Of a DNA stretch of 64,000 nucleotides, positions 1 through 10,579 are shown in pieces (position 1 is the first letter of the stretch; each line of letters starts with the position of its first letter). A program made the position numbers and the translations under genes. Below the pieces are notes generated by a model that was not told where the DNA came from, ran no database searches, and saw only the letters and a list, made by a program, of their open reading frames with translations. Source of the DNA: Larix kaempferi (Eukaryota; Streptophyta; Pinopsida; Pinales; Pinaceae). Location: positions 2,370,501 through 2,434,500 of the forward strand of contig BSBM01000076.1 of the NCBI GenBank assembly GCA_027924585.1. The letters are read 5' to 3'.

Positions 1-265
1 GAGCTTTAATAATCAGTCTAGAATCGCCGAAGACAATGAGCCTTTGAATATTCAGCTTCCTCGCTTGACTTAGACCCTGCCACAATGCCAGATACTCAGC
101 TTGGTTATTGGAGGCGAGACCAAATCCCCAAGCATAGGACAGATGGCAATTGCCGGAAGGTTCAAGGATGATGCCTCCTCCCCCAGCTTGACCGGGATTC
201 CCTTTTGAGGCCTCGTCAAAGAAGAGGCACCATTCGTCGAGAGCTGATCTCCACTTAATGAATTC
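1..265 (-). pseudogene. LINE-encoded RNase H domain (3' end of ORF2)
   Basis: In the ORF2 frame, beyond the TAG at 266-268, the translation shows an RNase H fold: FFDEASKGNPGQAGGGGII (first catalytic Asp), then SNNQAEYLALWQGL (catalytic Glu) and FGDSRLIIKA (second Asp). The domain is cut by the window edge before the final His/Asp region. The domain family removes RNA from RNA-DNA hybrids. Confidence 0.8.
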
Positions 266-1968
266 CTATTCTTCTAGTCTAATTTCCCAATTCGCCTTTT
301 GTGGAGGTTTGCTGGTTTCCTGGCTTTGAGGATTCAGGTGGAATTCCTTCATCCAACGCTCTTCTTCAGCAGAGATGGTGGCCATGTTGCTTAAATCTGG
401 CTTAGAATTTAGAGCTTCAGCAAGCATGATCTTAGCTTTTACAGCCACTTGAATAGGGACTCTGCTAGTCTCTTTAAAGACTCTATTGTTCCTCTCCAGC
501 CATACTTTCCAGCAAACAAATTTAGGAATCCACATCCACATGGTCTTGAGAAGATTTTTTTGCTCAAGTCAAAAGGAGAGAGGGAAAATCAGCAGCTGAT
601 GAGTTCCATGATTGAATCAGGTAAACTGACAGTGATTGGCCAAAGCATGATTTTCCAGACTTCCTTGGTGAAGTCGCAGTAGATAAAGAGGTGCTCAGCA
701 TTCTCCTCAGCGCAGCAGCAGAGTGGGCAGCGTGAAGGCAGCGCCCATCCTTTTCTCCTAAGGTTGTCGGTGGTCAGGATTCCGTTATGGAGCATGGTCC
801 AGATGAAAATGTCGATTTTTGGGATTGACTGATAATTCCAGAGGCCTTTCCACGGTCCAGGATTTGGAGGCACCCAAGGGATTTCCAGAATTGCAACGTA
901 GCCAGCAGCAGCAGTATAAACTCCAGATCGAGAGCCCCAACCACGTTTATCTCTTGCTATGGCACTTAAAGGCGATTTTCCCTGCAGGTGATCCAGCAGA
1001 TTCAGCGCTTCCTCCTGAAGCTCGATTGGGTAATCACCCAAATTCCAACTTACCCAGGCTTCATTGTCATCATTTTTCCAGGATGAAATATCCCACAGGG
1101 TGCTGCGTTTATTGGCTGTGAGCCAATCTTTAATATTTCCCAGATTACTGACTCCATTAAGAGGCTGGTCTCCAAGAATAGAGTCATCCCAAATGTGAAT
1201 TTTTGCACCATTTCCCGGGATCCAGGTGAGCTTTGAGATGAAGTGCGGGATAGCCTTTTTGCAGAGCGAGAAGATCGGAGATCCTTTCTGCACTTTTGTG
1301 GCTCTTTCCAAGCATCTTTCCTTATCTCCTGTGAAGTATTTTTTCTTGAGAATTTGTTTGCTCCAGGTTCTTTTCCCGGTGATCATATTCCAGAGAATTT
1401 TGCCACCCATGGCAAGGTTTTGGATGGACACATCCCGGATTTGAAGGCCCCCCTCCATTTTTGACTTCGTGACCTTGTCCCAGCTCACCAGATGCAACTT
1501 CTTTTCATTGTTTCTGCCACCCTCCTAGAGAAATCAACGGAGCAGCTCATTTATCTTGTTTGTTATGGATTTGGGAGCTAGAAGAACTGAGCATTGGTAG
1601 ATAGGAAGACTGGTCAGGACAGAGTTCATAAGGATTACTTTACCAGCTTTATTGAGCCATTTTGCTCCCCACGCGTGGATTTTGTTCTTTAGCTTGTCTA
1701 GCATGGGCAGCCAATGAATAACTTTAGGTGAGGCTCTAAATATTGGTATACCCAGATAAGTAAAGGTATCCCAAGCTGAGAGGCCATCCATTTCAAGAAT
1801 CCGGGATATCTCCAGCATTTCCCGGGGAGTGCAATTCCACCCATAAATCTTGCTTTTATGATAATTTATTTCACTTCCGGAGCTGTTCTTGTAGAAGTCC
1901 AGTTCTGCTTTGAATTTACTAGCTGTAATGAGATTGGCAGCACCCAATAACAGGGTATCATCCGCGAA

Positions 1969-4041
1969 CTAGGCGTGATTGACATCCTTAACCTTTGGGA
2001 CAACTCTGATGCCTGAGAGAGATCTGTTTTGGAGTTTTCTGTTCAGTTGGTAGCTTAGAACAGCAGCTTGGAGAACAAAGAGCACTGGGGAAAGGGGGCA
2101 GTCTTGCCTCAGGCCTCTTGAGGCCCTGATGAAGCTGGTGGGTCGTCCATTGACCAACGGAGCGATCCAAGGGGCTGAAATGCAAGCTTTAACCCAGACA
2201 ATAAATTTCTGATTAAACCCAAAGTTGCTCATGACTGCAAAGAGGAAGTCGTGCCTGACTCTGTCAAAGGCACAAGCCAGATCCAGCTTAACAACCATGC
2301 CCTTTTCCTTTTTTTTATAGCTGGTGTGGATGGCTTCTTGGACTAGAATAATATTGTCCAAAATTTGTCTACCTTTCACAAACCCTCCTTGATTTTCCGG
2401 GATCAATTTTGGCAGGAGTTTTTTCAGTCTGTTAGCCACTATTTTGGTAATGATTTTATACCCCGTGTTACAGAGGGATATAGGCCTAAATCTCCTGAAA
2501 TTCCTGGCACCTTTTTCTTTTGGAATGAGGGCCAAGAACGAGGAATTGGTGCTGCCCCCCAGCTTGGAGCAGTTTTGAGCTTTCTTAACCATTCTGTACA
2601 AATCTGATTTGAAGATGTCCCAGCAAGAAATGTAGAAACGGGCTGTGAAACCATCCGGCCCAGGAGCTTTGTCCGGATCCATTTTAAGAAGGGCTTTCTT
2701 GATTTCCCGAATACTTACAGGGCTATTCAACAACTGGTTGTCATCATCATTAATTAAGTTTGGAATCTTTGATAGAGGGTAGGACTTTGGGTCTACCGGA
2801 TCCGAATCCGGAGCAGAATAGAGGTTTTTGAAAAAGTAGTGGGCAGCCTCCTTGATTTCATTGAAATCTGTTAGAACATGGTCTTGCATTTGAATTTCAT
2901 TGATGGAGTTGTAGATTTGCCTGGCCTGAGCTTGTTTATGAAAAAAAGTTGTGTTTTTATCTCCATCTTGGAGCCAAAGTGTTCTTGACTTGGTTGTCCA
3001 GTAAATTTCCTCATTTCTACAAGCTTTATGATAATTCCTTTGAAGTTCTGCCTCCCGGTTAAGCAAGGCAAGAATGACCGGGGACTCTTCCAATACTAGT
3101 TGGTGCCGTTCCAGAGCTTTCTGAGCTCTTTTCCTTTCATCCGTAGGTGATCTTAGGCCTTTGGCCCATTCTTTCAGATCACCTTTTAGTCTTCTGAGTT
3201 TACTCTCCCAAACATAGAAGGGGGAACCATAAACAGGAACTTTCCAGGAGTTGGACACAATATCATAGAAGCCTTCCAGATTTACCCAGATTGGGCTGAA
3301 TCGAAAGGGAATGGGACCTAACTTTTTCACGGGGAAGAGGGAAAGCGACATAGGCTTATGGTCAGAAGTATAGTGCGGGAAGATCTTGGAGTTCGCCATG
3401 AGCCCAAGAGTAAGGAAAGAGGAATGGATAAGGAAGCGATCTAGGCGAGCAGCAATATGGCCGGGCCCAAATCTTTTGTTGGACCAAGTAAATTTCCCAC
3501 TGTCTGGGATGATATCTTCAAGATCCCAATCCAGCATCAAGTCTTCCACCCATTCTCTTGCAGGGTCTCGGACAATCGAACCCCCTCTTTTCTCGGCCAA
3601 GGCAAGAGTAACATTTAGATCCCCGGCAACTATTAAATTTTCAGGGTTAAGCTGGTTAAGAAAAAGTTTTAAGGAGTCCCAACACTCTTTTTTCTCTGCA
3701 TGCAAGACAGGAACATACAAATTAAAAATACTTACCGAGTGGCCGGATTCTTTGTGGAGCAGCTTTGTGAATAACCAGTGAGTGGTTCTTTCTTCTTCTA
3801 CAAGATCGAGCTTTGTAGAGTCCCAGAACGTTGCCAGGCCTCCCGATGCTCCTCTTGCACTCACAGCCCTTCCCGGGCCTTTCTTCCAGAACGCGTTACT
3901 AGCTTGGAGAAGAGCCTCCTCCTCCAACTTCGTCTCCTGGATTAGGAGGACTTCCGGCATCATTGTTCTTACTAAATCTCTTATGGCTTCTTCTTTTATG
4001 GTGCTGCCTAGTCCTCTGCAGTTCCAGGAGACGTACTGCAT
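1969..4041 (-). CDS. LINE ORF2 N-terminal part: endonuclease and reverse transcriptase
   Basis: Uninterrupted 690-residue segment. It begins MQYVSWNCRGLGS, the usual start of the APE-like endonuclease of plant LINEs, followed by the QETK, GDLN and SDH motifs that mark the catalytic site. The RT part has LIPK...FRPISLCN, GFVKGRQILDN and the palm motif LDLACAFDRV. The fingers motif reads GLRQDCPLSP where the family normally has Gly for Asp, a possible disabling change. The frame ends in TAG directly before FADD, so no complete RT is made without readthrough. Confidence 0.9.
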   Translation of the reverse strand: MQYVSWNCRGLGSTIKEEAIRDLVRTMMPEVLLIQETKLEEEALLQASNAFWKKGPGRAVSARGASGGLATFWDSTKLDLVEEERTTHWLFTKLLHKESGHSVSIFNLYVPVLHAEKKECWDSLKLFLNQLNPENLIVAGDLNVTLALAEKRGGSIVRDPAREWVEDLMLDWDLEDIIPDSGKFTWSNKRFGPGHIAARLDRFLIHSSFLTLGLMANSKIFPHYTSDHKPMSLSLFPVKKLGPIPFRFSPIWVNLEGFYDIVSNSWKVPVYGSPFYVWESKLRRLKGDLKEWAKGLRSPTDERKRAQKALERHQLVLEESPVILALLNREAELQRNYHKACRNEEIYWTTKSRTLWLQDGDKNTTFFHKQAQARQIYNSINEIQMQDHVLTDFNEIKEAAHYFFKNLYSAPDSDPVDPKSYPLSKIPNLINDDDNQLLNSPVSIREIKKALLKMDPDKAPGPDGFTARFYISCWDIFKSDLYRMVKKAQNCSKLGGSTNSSFLALIPKEKGARNFRRFRPISLCNTGYKIITKIVANRLKKLLPKLIPENQGGFVKGRQILDNIILVQEAIHTSYKKKEKGMVVKLDLACAFDRVRHDFLFAVMSNFGFNQKFIVWVKACISAPWIAPLVNGRPTSFIRASRGLRQDCPLSPVLFVLQAAVLSYQLNRKLQNRSLSGIRVVPKVKDVNHA

Positions 4042-5303
4042 TATTTGCCTGGATGAGGGGGATGTCCCCCTTTCGGGGTTTTCCCAATTTTCAATCCGGA
4101 TCTGGTGTTAATCATTTCTGGTATGGTATGCTGTGAGCCTTGGACCACATCCTTATAGGACTGCTCTTCCCTTCTTTTCTTCTCAGATTTCCGTCTCCGC
4201 TTTGATTGATTTGGGGTGCCTGACGGGCTGCTTACTTCAGTATCTCCTTCCTCTGATGATTCGGCTCCTGTTTCTGATCCCAAACTTATTGGTTCTTTTG
4301 ACGGGCTGGGGATGGCAGGGTGGGGGGTTGAGCTGGTTGGGCCTTGAGATGCCCTAACTTCTTCCTTTTCTGGAGCGTTGGTAGGAATTTGGGCTTCATT
4401 GGGGCTTCCTTGAGGGCTGGATTTTGAGTTGCCTCCCTTTGGTGGTTCCTGGGTCGCTTTCTCCTTGCTTTTGGTACTATTAGAGGTTTTCCCTTTCTTG
4501 ACTTTCTGCCAGCCTTCCGCATCTTCTTTCTCCTCGACTAGTTTGGGGCAGTGCCTTTGGAAATGGCCGTGCTCTTGGCAATTTCTGCACTTGAATGGCA
4601 GGTGCTCATAGTCTAGTTTCTGGTAATGGGTCCAAGATCCAACTGTTAACTTTACTGCCTCTGGGAGGTCGGCTTCAAGATCCACTTCAACACAGATTCT
4701 GGCGCATGTGTATTGTCCTTTGTTGTCTGCTTTGTCAATGAAGCCGCCGATTCCGTTCCCTATTCTCTGCAATGATTCGAAGTCCCGGCAATGCATCGGG
4801 AGATTGGGGAGCCTGACCCACACCGGCACCTCTTTGGGAAGATCAACCGTGGGGTCAAAGTCCGGCGTCCATTTTCTCAAGTAAAGGCCCTGCGTCCCCA
4901 TGAAGTAGGGGCCATTTCTAAAAATCAAGTCCCGGTCTTCTTCAGATATGAATTCGAAGACAAAGAACCCTCTCCCAACTAGGTAGCAAGTTACCCCATG
5001 TTTCAGGTTGGGCTTCCAGTTCCTCTGTATCCAGTCATCTGTGGTCTTGGTGGATGGCCATAGACCCATGAATTGACCCACTAAACCTTGCTTAGCTAGA
5101 GCCAGGGCAATTTTCATTGGTTTTTCTTCAGGAAGGGCGATTTCAGGGATTTCCTCCAGCTTTTTAATGAATTTCGGAATCACCGTGACAGAGGATTTCT
5201 TCCCTCTGCTAGAGAGGAGCCTTCTGAAGGCTTCCTTCTCCGAACTCGAAGGGGGGGGGGGGGGGCGGCCTCCCCTCCCCCAGGCGCCGCCATACCTGCA
5301 CAC
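4041..5303 (-). CDS. LINE ORF1 protein (DUF4283-like, CCHC zinc knuckle)
   Basis: Open frame of 420 residues with no internal stop. Residues about 60-190 resemble the DUF4283 region of plant LINE ORF1 proteins. A CX2CX4HX4C knuckle follows (C239, C242, H247, C252; CRNCQEHGHFQRHC). The C-terminal third is Lys/Glu/Ser/Pro rich and low in complexity. The family is thought to bind element RNA and assist reverse transcription. The start is uncertain: a run of 15 C (sense strand, 5251-5265) gives PPPPP near residue 14, and slippage there could hide the true start. The stop TAA shares its last A with the ORF2 ATG (TAATG), which suggests coupled translation. Confidence 0.85.
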   Translation of the reverse strand: MCRYGGAWGRGGRPPPPPSSSEKEAFRRLLSSRGKKSSVTVIPKFIKKLEEIPEIALPEEKPMKIALALAKQGLVGQFMGLWPSTKTTDDWIQRNWKPNLKHGVTCYLVGRGFFVFEFISEEDRDLIFRNGPYFMGTQGLYLRKWTPDFDPTVDLPKEVPVWVRLPNLPMHCRDFESLQRIGNGIGGFIDKADNKGQYTCARICVEVDLEADLPEAVKLTVGSWTHYQKLDYEHLPFKCRNCQEHGHFQRHCPKLVEEKEDAEGWQKVKKGKTSNSTKSKEKATQEPPKGGNSKSSPQGSPNEAQIPTNAPEKEEVRASQGPTSSTPHPAIPSPSKEPISLGSETGAESSEEGDTEVSSPSGTPNQSKRRRKSEKKRREEQSYKDVVQGSQHTIPEMINTRSGLKIGKTPKGGHPPHPGK

Positions 5304-5375
5304 GCTCAGCTCGATTAACCCTAACGCGCAGGCTCAGCAGAACGCGTTCTGCATCTGCTTAAACATAATGTTAGG

Positions 5376-5750
5376 CCTTAGGAGGTTATTAAAGTCCATG
5401 GGTCAATGTATATGAACATGTTAGACACTAGAATTGAGTTGTATGGACATGTGCTAGGTCTCCTGTAAAATTAAGCCATTTTTTAATGGTTTAATTAAAA
5501 GAATTTAAAAATGTTGTAAGAGTGTGGTCTAGGGGTCAATTATGCCATGGGGGTGCTTATTTTCAAGCTTAGAGGACCTACTTTACCCCAAGACCCACTT
5601 TCCTAAGTAGTCTTGTACTTTATTTTTCATATTTTTCACTTTTCCCCCCAAGAGTAAAAAAAGTGAGACAAAATGCCAAAAAAGTAAAAAATGAGAAAAA
5701 AATCCAATTCCTAAGTTAGTGGGATTTGGGGGAAGTCAAGGTTAGATCTA
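5376..5750 (+). repeat. Dispersed LTR-like repeat, family H (copy 1)
   Basis: Sequence from about ttaggaggttatt through tgctaggtctcctgtaaaat and taagccattttttaatggttt matches, with divergence, 62200-62480 and the split minus-strand copy at 39562-39720 plus 25330-25426. No coding content. The LINE 5' end abuts its left side, so the LINE probably inserted into or next to it. Confidence 0.7.
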
Positions 5751-6230
5751 ATTTGGAAATGTTTTTAGAGGATATTTGGCTGATTTATGGTAGCAATAAA
5801 TGCGGAATCTCTTCCCCACTAAAGAAGGGTGCATTTCCACTAAAGAGGGGCGCATTCCCCAAGGAGGGGGGCGCATAAATGGAGGAGTGTGCAACATGTT
5901 TTAAGGCAACCTTTGGGCTGATTTTTTTCATCCCTGTTAGAAAGTGGCAACAAGGAAGGTCTTCTATCATTTGCATGTGTCCTTGTATGCTAGAAGACAT
6001 AAAACACGAAGCCAAATGGATTAATGCCTTTATCCAAAGTTTAGACTTAGGAAAAGTGCATTATGTGATCTAATTATTAATTGACTTAATGGAGTTACTT
6101 TTTATAAAGTTAAAGTGAAAATATATTAAGTGATGGCTAATCTAATCTTGGCCATTGATCTCACCGGAGGATCTCATCCATTGATCCATAGTGAGAAGGT
6201 AGGGTTTTCACTTGGCTATTGAGTTAAAAG
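5751..6230. other. Non-coding stretch
   Basis: No gene seen. Positions 5810-5877 hold three imperfect copies of a short unit around actaaagaggggcgcattc. The 5' LTR of the copia element to the right probably starts in or just after this stretch, but I could not place its first base. Confidence 0.4.
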
Positions 6231-6379
6231 AATGATTGATTTGGTGGAGAGGACACACATACACATAGTTGAGATTTCTTGCTCATAGCATTCAGTTGGA
6301 GAGTAAGAAAGAGAGTTTGCAGGAGAAGTTTGCAGAGGGTGAGATTGAAGAACATCTATCCGGAGATTGGTAGAGTGAC

Positions 6380-6580
6380 AGAGGCAAATCGCAGAGGCCG
6401 TACAGGTTTGCAAGGAGGCCATACAGCTCACGCAGAGGGCCGTACAAGTTGACGCAAGGCCGTATAGGCTGACGTAGGGTTGATCGTACGAGTGACGCAT
6501 GCAGTCGTACTGGTTACGTAGGGAGGACGTACGCTGACACAGGGGCCGTACACGCTGATGTAGGGGGTCCGTACGATCTA
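6380..6580 (+). repeat. Tandem GGCCGTACAG-type repeats in copia A LTR
   Basis: About eight degenerate copies of a unit near 22-26 bp, built on gaggccgtacag...tgacgcag. They sit upstream of the presumed R/U5 part of the copia A 5' LTR, where LTRs often carry repeated enhancer-like blocks. Function not shown. Confidence 0.6.
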
Positions 6581-6908
6581 GCTGGTGTTTTTTCTGTGAG
6601 TTTTGGATGTACGATTTTGCCAGGTTGGGGAAAAATCGATTTCTGGATTGTACTGTTGTATATCTTGCTAATAAAATATCTCCTCAGATTGCAACACCGG
6701 TTTTCCCATCTTGGGTTTTTCCGGTGGTTTTCATACCCAAAAATATTGGTGTCTCTATTGATGTGTTTCGTGTTCTTTTTCTCTCAGTATTTATTTTTTG
6801 CTGCAATATTTGTGATGAAATCCATTTCTGGTTATCATTAATTATTTGGGGTTCAATTAAAATAACTTGCATACTGTGACTCAAGATTAGGTTTTAAGGA
6901 AATTTACA

Positions 6909-6922
6909 TGGTTTCAAAGCTC
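6909..6922 (+). other. Primer-binding site, copia A (degenerate)
   Basis: TGGTTTCAAAGCTC differs at two positions from TGGTATCAGAGCTC, the common initiator-Met tRNA primer site of plant copia elements. It follows an LTR-like end (...aaatttaca) and precedes the gag start at 6987 by about 65 bp. Confidence 0.6.
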
Positions 6923-6986
6923 TTTTGAGCAGATCTGAGAGAAAGCAACAATTATAACTTATAGGGTTTCACAGGTACACTTCATT

Positions 6987-9900
6987 ATGGCCGTACAGTT
7001 GAGAGTCGAGGATAGACTCCAAGGGGCTCAAAATTTTCCTACATGGAAAGAGAGGATCACGAGGATCCCGGATGTTAGTGATGCAGAGGAGCACATTGAC
7101 GATCAGAAGGCTGTTCCCATAGATCCGACAAAGTTGGCAAAGTGGAAGAAGGTAGATTCTAGAGCCATGTGGATTATCTTGGATGGGGTGAAGGATCACA
7201 TAGTCCCTCACCTTTCCGGGAAGAAGACCGCATTGGAAATGTGGAAGGCTCTAGAAATCCTTTACCAGAGTAAGAACAAAAACTAGAAGATGGTGGTATA
7301 GGAAAGGCTACATAGTATCAAGATGGCCAAGGGAGATGGAGCGGTGCCTTATCTCACAAGGCTCACACAGATCAAGGATGAGCTTGGACCAGTGGGCTCT
7401 AAGAGTGAAGATGAGGAGCTAGTTCGGATAGCCCTCAATGGATTTTCTAAGCCATGGGACATCTTTGTCAAAGGCATGGTGGATAGGGAGAAGCTCCTTG
7501 ACTGGCAGAGATCGTGGGACGACTTTGTGTAGGAGGAGATCCGCATGGGTCAAGGTTCAGCTTCATCCAGCGATGCCCCACAGATCGCGGATGAAGAGGC
7601 TCTAGCCCTAGCAGGCAAGGGCAAGGGCAAGGGCAAGGAAAAGAAGAAGAAGGGCGGTAAGAAGAACATTGACATGTCAAAGGTCAAGTGTTTCATCTTC
7701 TACAAGCATGGACACTTTGCCTCCCAGTGCCCAGACAAGAAGAAGAATAATAACAGACAGATGGCAAGTTCTGCAGAGGTGGACAAGTTCAGCATGAGTT
7801 TTGAAGAGGACTTTTGCTTGACAGCTTGCATGGCAAGCTTCATATGCAGCAGCATCTGGTACATTGATAGAGTAGCGTCTTCAAGAGCTTGTAGGAGGGT
7901 GGAGTAAAACTCCACATTGAGTTGGGAGATGATGCGTGGTATCAGGCGCAGGGAGTTGGTACTGTTTCGTTTTAGAGGGAGTCTGGAAAACCCCTCAGTT
8001 TTGTTGACGTATTATATGTTCCGTGGTTGACAAAGAACCTCATATCAGTTTCCACCTTCGAGGACAAGGGTTTTCTGGTGACTTTCTGGGATAGGAAAGT
8101 GTTTATCAGGCCCAAGAGGTCATAGCAAAAGCTGGATCGTATGATTGGGGTCCGGAGCGGGAAGATGTACAGACTACACTTCGAGCTTGCAAAGGCTCTA
8201 GTCAGCAACAACAACAGTCATAGTAAGTTGTGGCATAGGAGGATGGCACACTTACACCATGGTGCACTGAGGCATTTGAGACAGGCAGTTATTGGAGTTC
8301 CTTAGGTACAAGAGGAGAAGCATAACCATTGCAAGGGTTGTGCGTTGGGGAAGAACATCAAGAAGCCCTTCCCACAGAGTGAGCACAAGTCTAAGGGGAC
8401 CTTGGACGTGGTGCATTCAGATGTTTGCGGACCTATGAGCGTCCATTCTTTCAGTGGCTACAGTTATTGCGTCACATTCATTGATGACTATTCCAGGAAG
8501 ACCTGGATCTATTTCCAGAAGGCCAAGTCAGAGTTCTTCGAACAATTGCGGGAGTTCAAGACCTCATGGAAAACCAGACAGGGAGGAGGATTGAGATATT
8601 GAGGACGGACAATGAGGGTGAGTACACCTCCAAGGAGTTCTTGGAGTTTTGTTCATCAGAGGGGATCAAGAAGGAGCAAACTGTTCCTCACACCCCGTAG
8701 CAGGATGGAGTGGTGGTAAGGAAGAATAGGACACTACTTAGTGCAGCCAAGGCCATGTTGTTTGATTAGGGATTGCCACTATTCCTATGGGCTGAGGCAT
8801 TTCGGACTGCAGTATACATCCAGAACAGGTGTCCTCACACAACTTTGGGGAAGAAGACACCTGAGCAGGTTTTCATAGGCACTCGACCAGATGTGAGTCA
8901 TCTACGCATAGTTGGCAGTGTCTGCTATTGTCACATTCATGCTGACACTAGGAAGAAGCTGGACCCTTCTGGTGAGAAAGGGCTGCCAGTTGGTTATAGT
9001 GAGACTTCTAAGGCATACTGGGTATATATTTCGGCTCGCAGGAGGATTATTGTGAGCAAGGATGTCTAGTTTGATGAGGACATAGCCTTACGAAGATCTA
9101 TGGACTTACTAGCACAGGACTCGAGAGTCAAGTTGGAGGAGCTAGAGGTACAGACACAGGGCACAGGTTCTGATAGTCAGAGGGAGTCAGGTGGACAGGA
9201 TCCTTTGGTCATTTACTTGGAGGATGAGCAGCAGCTGGAGGAGAATATCCAGTAGCCGCAACAAGTAGACACTAGGCCACGACCAAAGTGGTACAGGTCC
9301 ACAGTTCAGGATTCCAGGCAGGTGACTCTTCCACAGAGTTCCATGAGACGGAGCAAACCACCAGATAGACTTAGCTATATGGCACTGATGACAGATTTGA
9401 TTAACTCTGAGCCTTCCAGTTTCGAGGAGGCTGCACAACATGATGTGTGGCAAGAGGCCATGGTTGACGAGTATGACTCCATCATGAAAAACTAGGTATG
9501 GGAGGTTGTATCGAGGCCAGAAGGCAAACGGGTGGTTGGATGTAGGTGGATCTACAAAGTAAAGCATGCAACAGATGAAAGCGTGGAGAAGTATAAGGCG
9601 CGCTTCGTGGCAAAGGGGTTTTCGCAGAAGGAAGGTATTAACTATGAGGAGACCTTCGCCCCTTCTGCCAGATATTCTTCTATTTGGACTATTCTCTCAT
9701 TGGCAGCAGAGATGGGTTGGCGCGTTCATTAGATGGACGTAAAGACTGCCTTCCTCAACGGATTTATAAAGGAGACGGTATTTATTGGGCAGCCAGAGGG
9801 GTTCGAGGTGGAGAGCAGGGACTCGCATGTATGCAGGTTGCAAAGAGCTCTTTATGGGCTCAAGTAGGCACCTCGGGCATGGTACTCGAGGATCGACAAT

Positions 9901-10576
9901 TATCTACGGGAGATGAGATTCTAGCGGAGTGAGGCATACCACAACCTATACTTTTTGTCAAGTGAGGTACCTCTCATACTGGTATTATATGTAGATGATC
10001 TCTTTCTTACAGGAGATGAGAGGCTGATCGAGGATTGCAAGTCCAATCTTGCAGTAGAGTTTGAGATGAAAGACCTTGGGTTGATGCATTACTTCCTAGG
10101 TCTGGAGGTTTGATAGAGAGATGGGTGCTTCTTCATTGGTTAGGGGAAGTATGCAGTGGAAATCTTGAGGAGATTCAGGATGGAGGACTGTAGACCCATG
10201 TCCACGCCTCTAGTTACCAACTGGAGGAAGATTGATGTATCGAGTTCAGAGGAGTTTGACCCTACATTGTATCGCCAGCTTATCGGGTCACTTATGTCTT
10301 TGGTCAATACTCGACCAGACATTAGCTTTGCAATCAACTCTTTGAGTCAGTTCACGGTGGACCCTCGGAGAGTGCATTAGACAGCTGCGAAGCATGTGCT
10401 TCGCTACATCAGAGGCACAATGGAGTATGCATTGGTTTATGAGCGCAGTGGGAGTATACAGTTAGCAGGCTTCACAGATGTTGACTGGGCAGGATGTGTA
10501 GAAGACAGGAAGAGCACTTCAGGTTGTTGCTTCAGCATTGGGTCAGGGGTTGTCTCTTGGTTCAGCAGGAAGCAAA
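6987..10576 (+). pseudogene. Copia A gag-pol polyprotein, many TAG stops
   Basis: Gag begins MAVQLRVEDRLQGAQNFPTW. A zinc knuckle with its first Cys replaced (CFIFYKHGHFASQC) lies at 7688-7729. The protease active site near 7860 is frameshifted (WYIDRVASS). The integrase core is at 8390-8700 (HSDVCGP, FIDDYSRKTW, DNEGEYTS) and RT at 9530-10110 (MDVKTAFLNG, LYVDDLFLTG). RNase H starts at about 10470 (DWAGCVEDRKSTSGC). About 15 in-frame stops interrupt it; nearly all are TAG at positions where the family has Gln or Trp, for example TP-stop-QDG, VH-stop-MDVK, LK-stop-APRAW and IG-stop-GKYAV. Confidence 0.88.
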
Positions 10577-10579
10577 AAT

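Larger units (their letters stand above)
1..4041 (-). pseudogene. LINE ORF2 polyprotein, disabled
   Basis: A single ORF2 reading frame can be followed from the ATG at 4041 to the window edge. It is interrupted by TAG at 1969-1971 (just before the RT catalytic FADD), TGA at 1534-1536, TAG at 1525-1527, TGA at 589-591, a one-base frameshift in the T run near 557-563 (A run on the sense strand), and TAG at 266-268. Between the breaks the protein is well preserved: RT palm after FADD, the RVT zinc-binding region near 589-900 and then RNase H. Most stops look like C-to-T or G-to-A changes of CAG, CGA or TGG codons. Confidence 0.9.
1..5345 (-). mobile_element. Plant L1-type LINE, 3'-incomplete in window
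   Basis: Minus-strand non-LTR retrotransposon. Reading right to left it has a short 5' leader, ORF1 (nucleic-acid-binding protein with one zinc knuckle) and ORF2 (endonuclease, reverse transcriptase, RVT zinc-binding region, RNase H). The two ORFs overlap by one base. The 3' UTR and poly(A) tail lie before position 1. The 5' end is near 5345-5370, where the sequence passes into a copy of dispersed repeat H. Several in-frame stops and one frameshift in ORF2 show it is inactive in cis. An RNase H domain after RT is known from some plant L1 lineages. Confidence 0.9.
6230..10579 (+). mobile_element. Ty1/copia element A, decayed, 3'-truncated
   Basis: Order is partial 5' LTR (to about 6908), primer site, gag with zinc knuckle, protease, integrase, RT and RNase H, the copia order. 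The element ends abruptly inside RNase H (WFSRKQK) where LTR B begins at 10580; no right-hand continuation or 3' LTR was recognised. The left limit is approximate. Confidence 0.8.
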
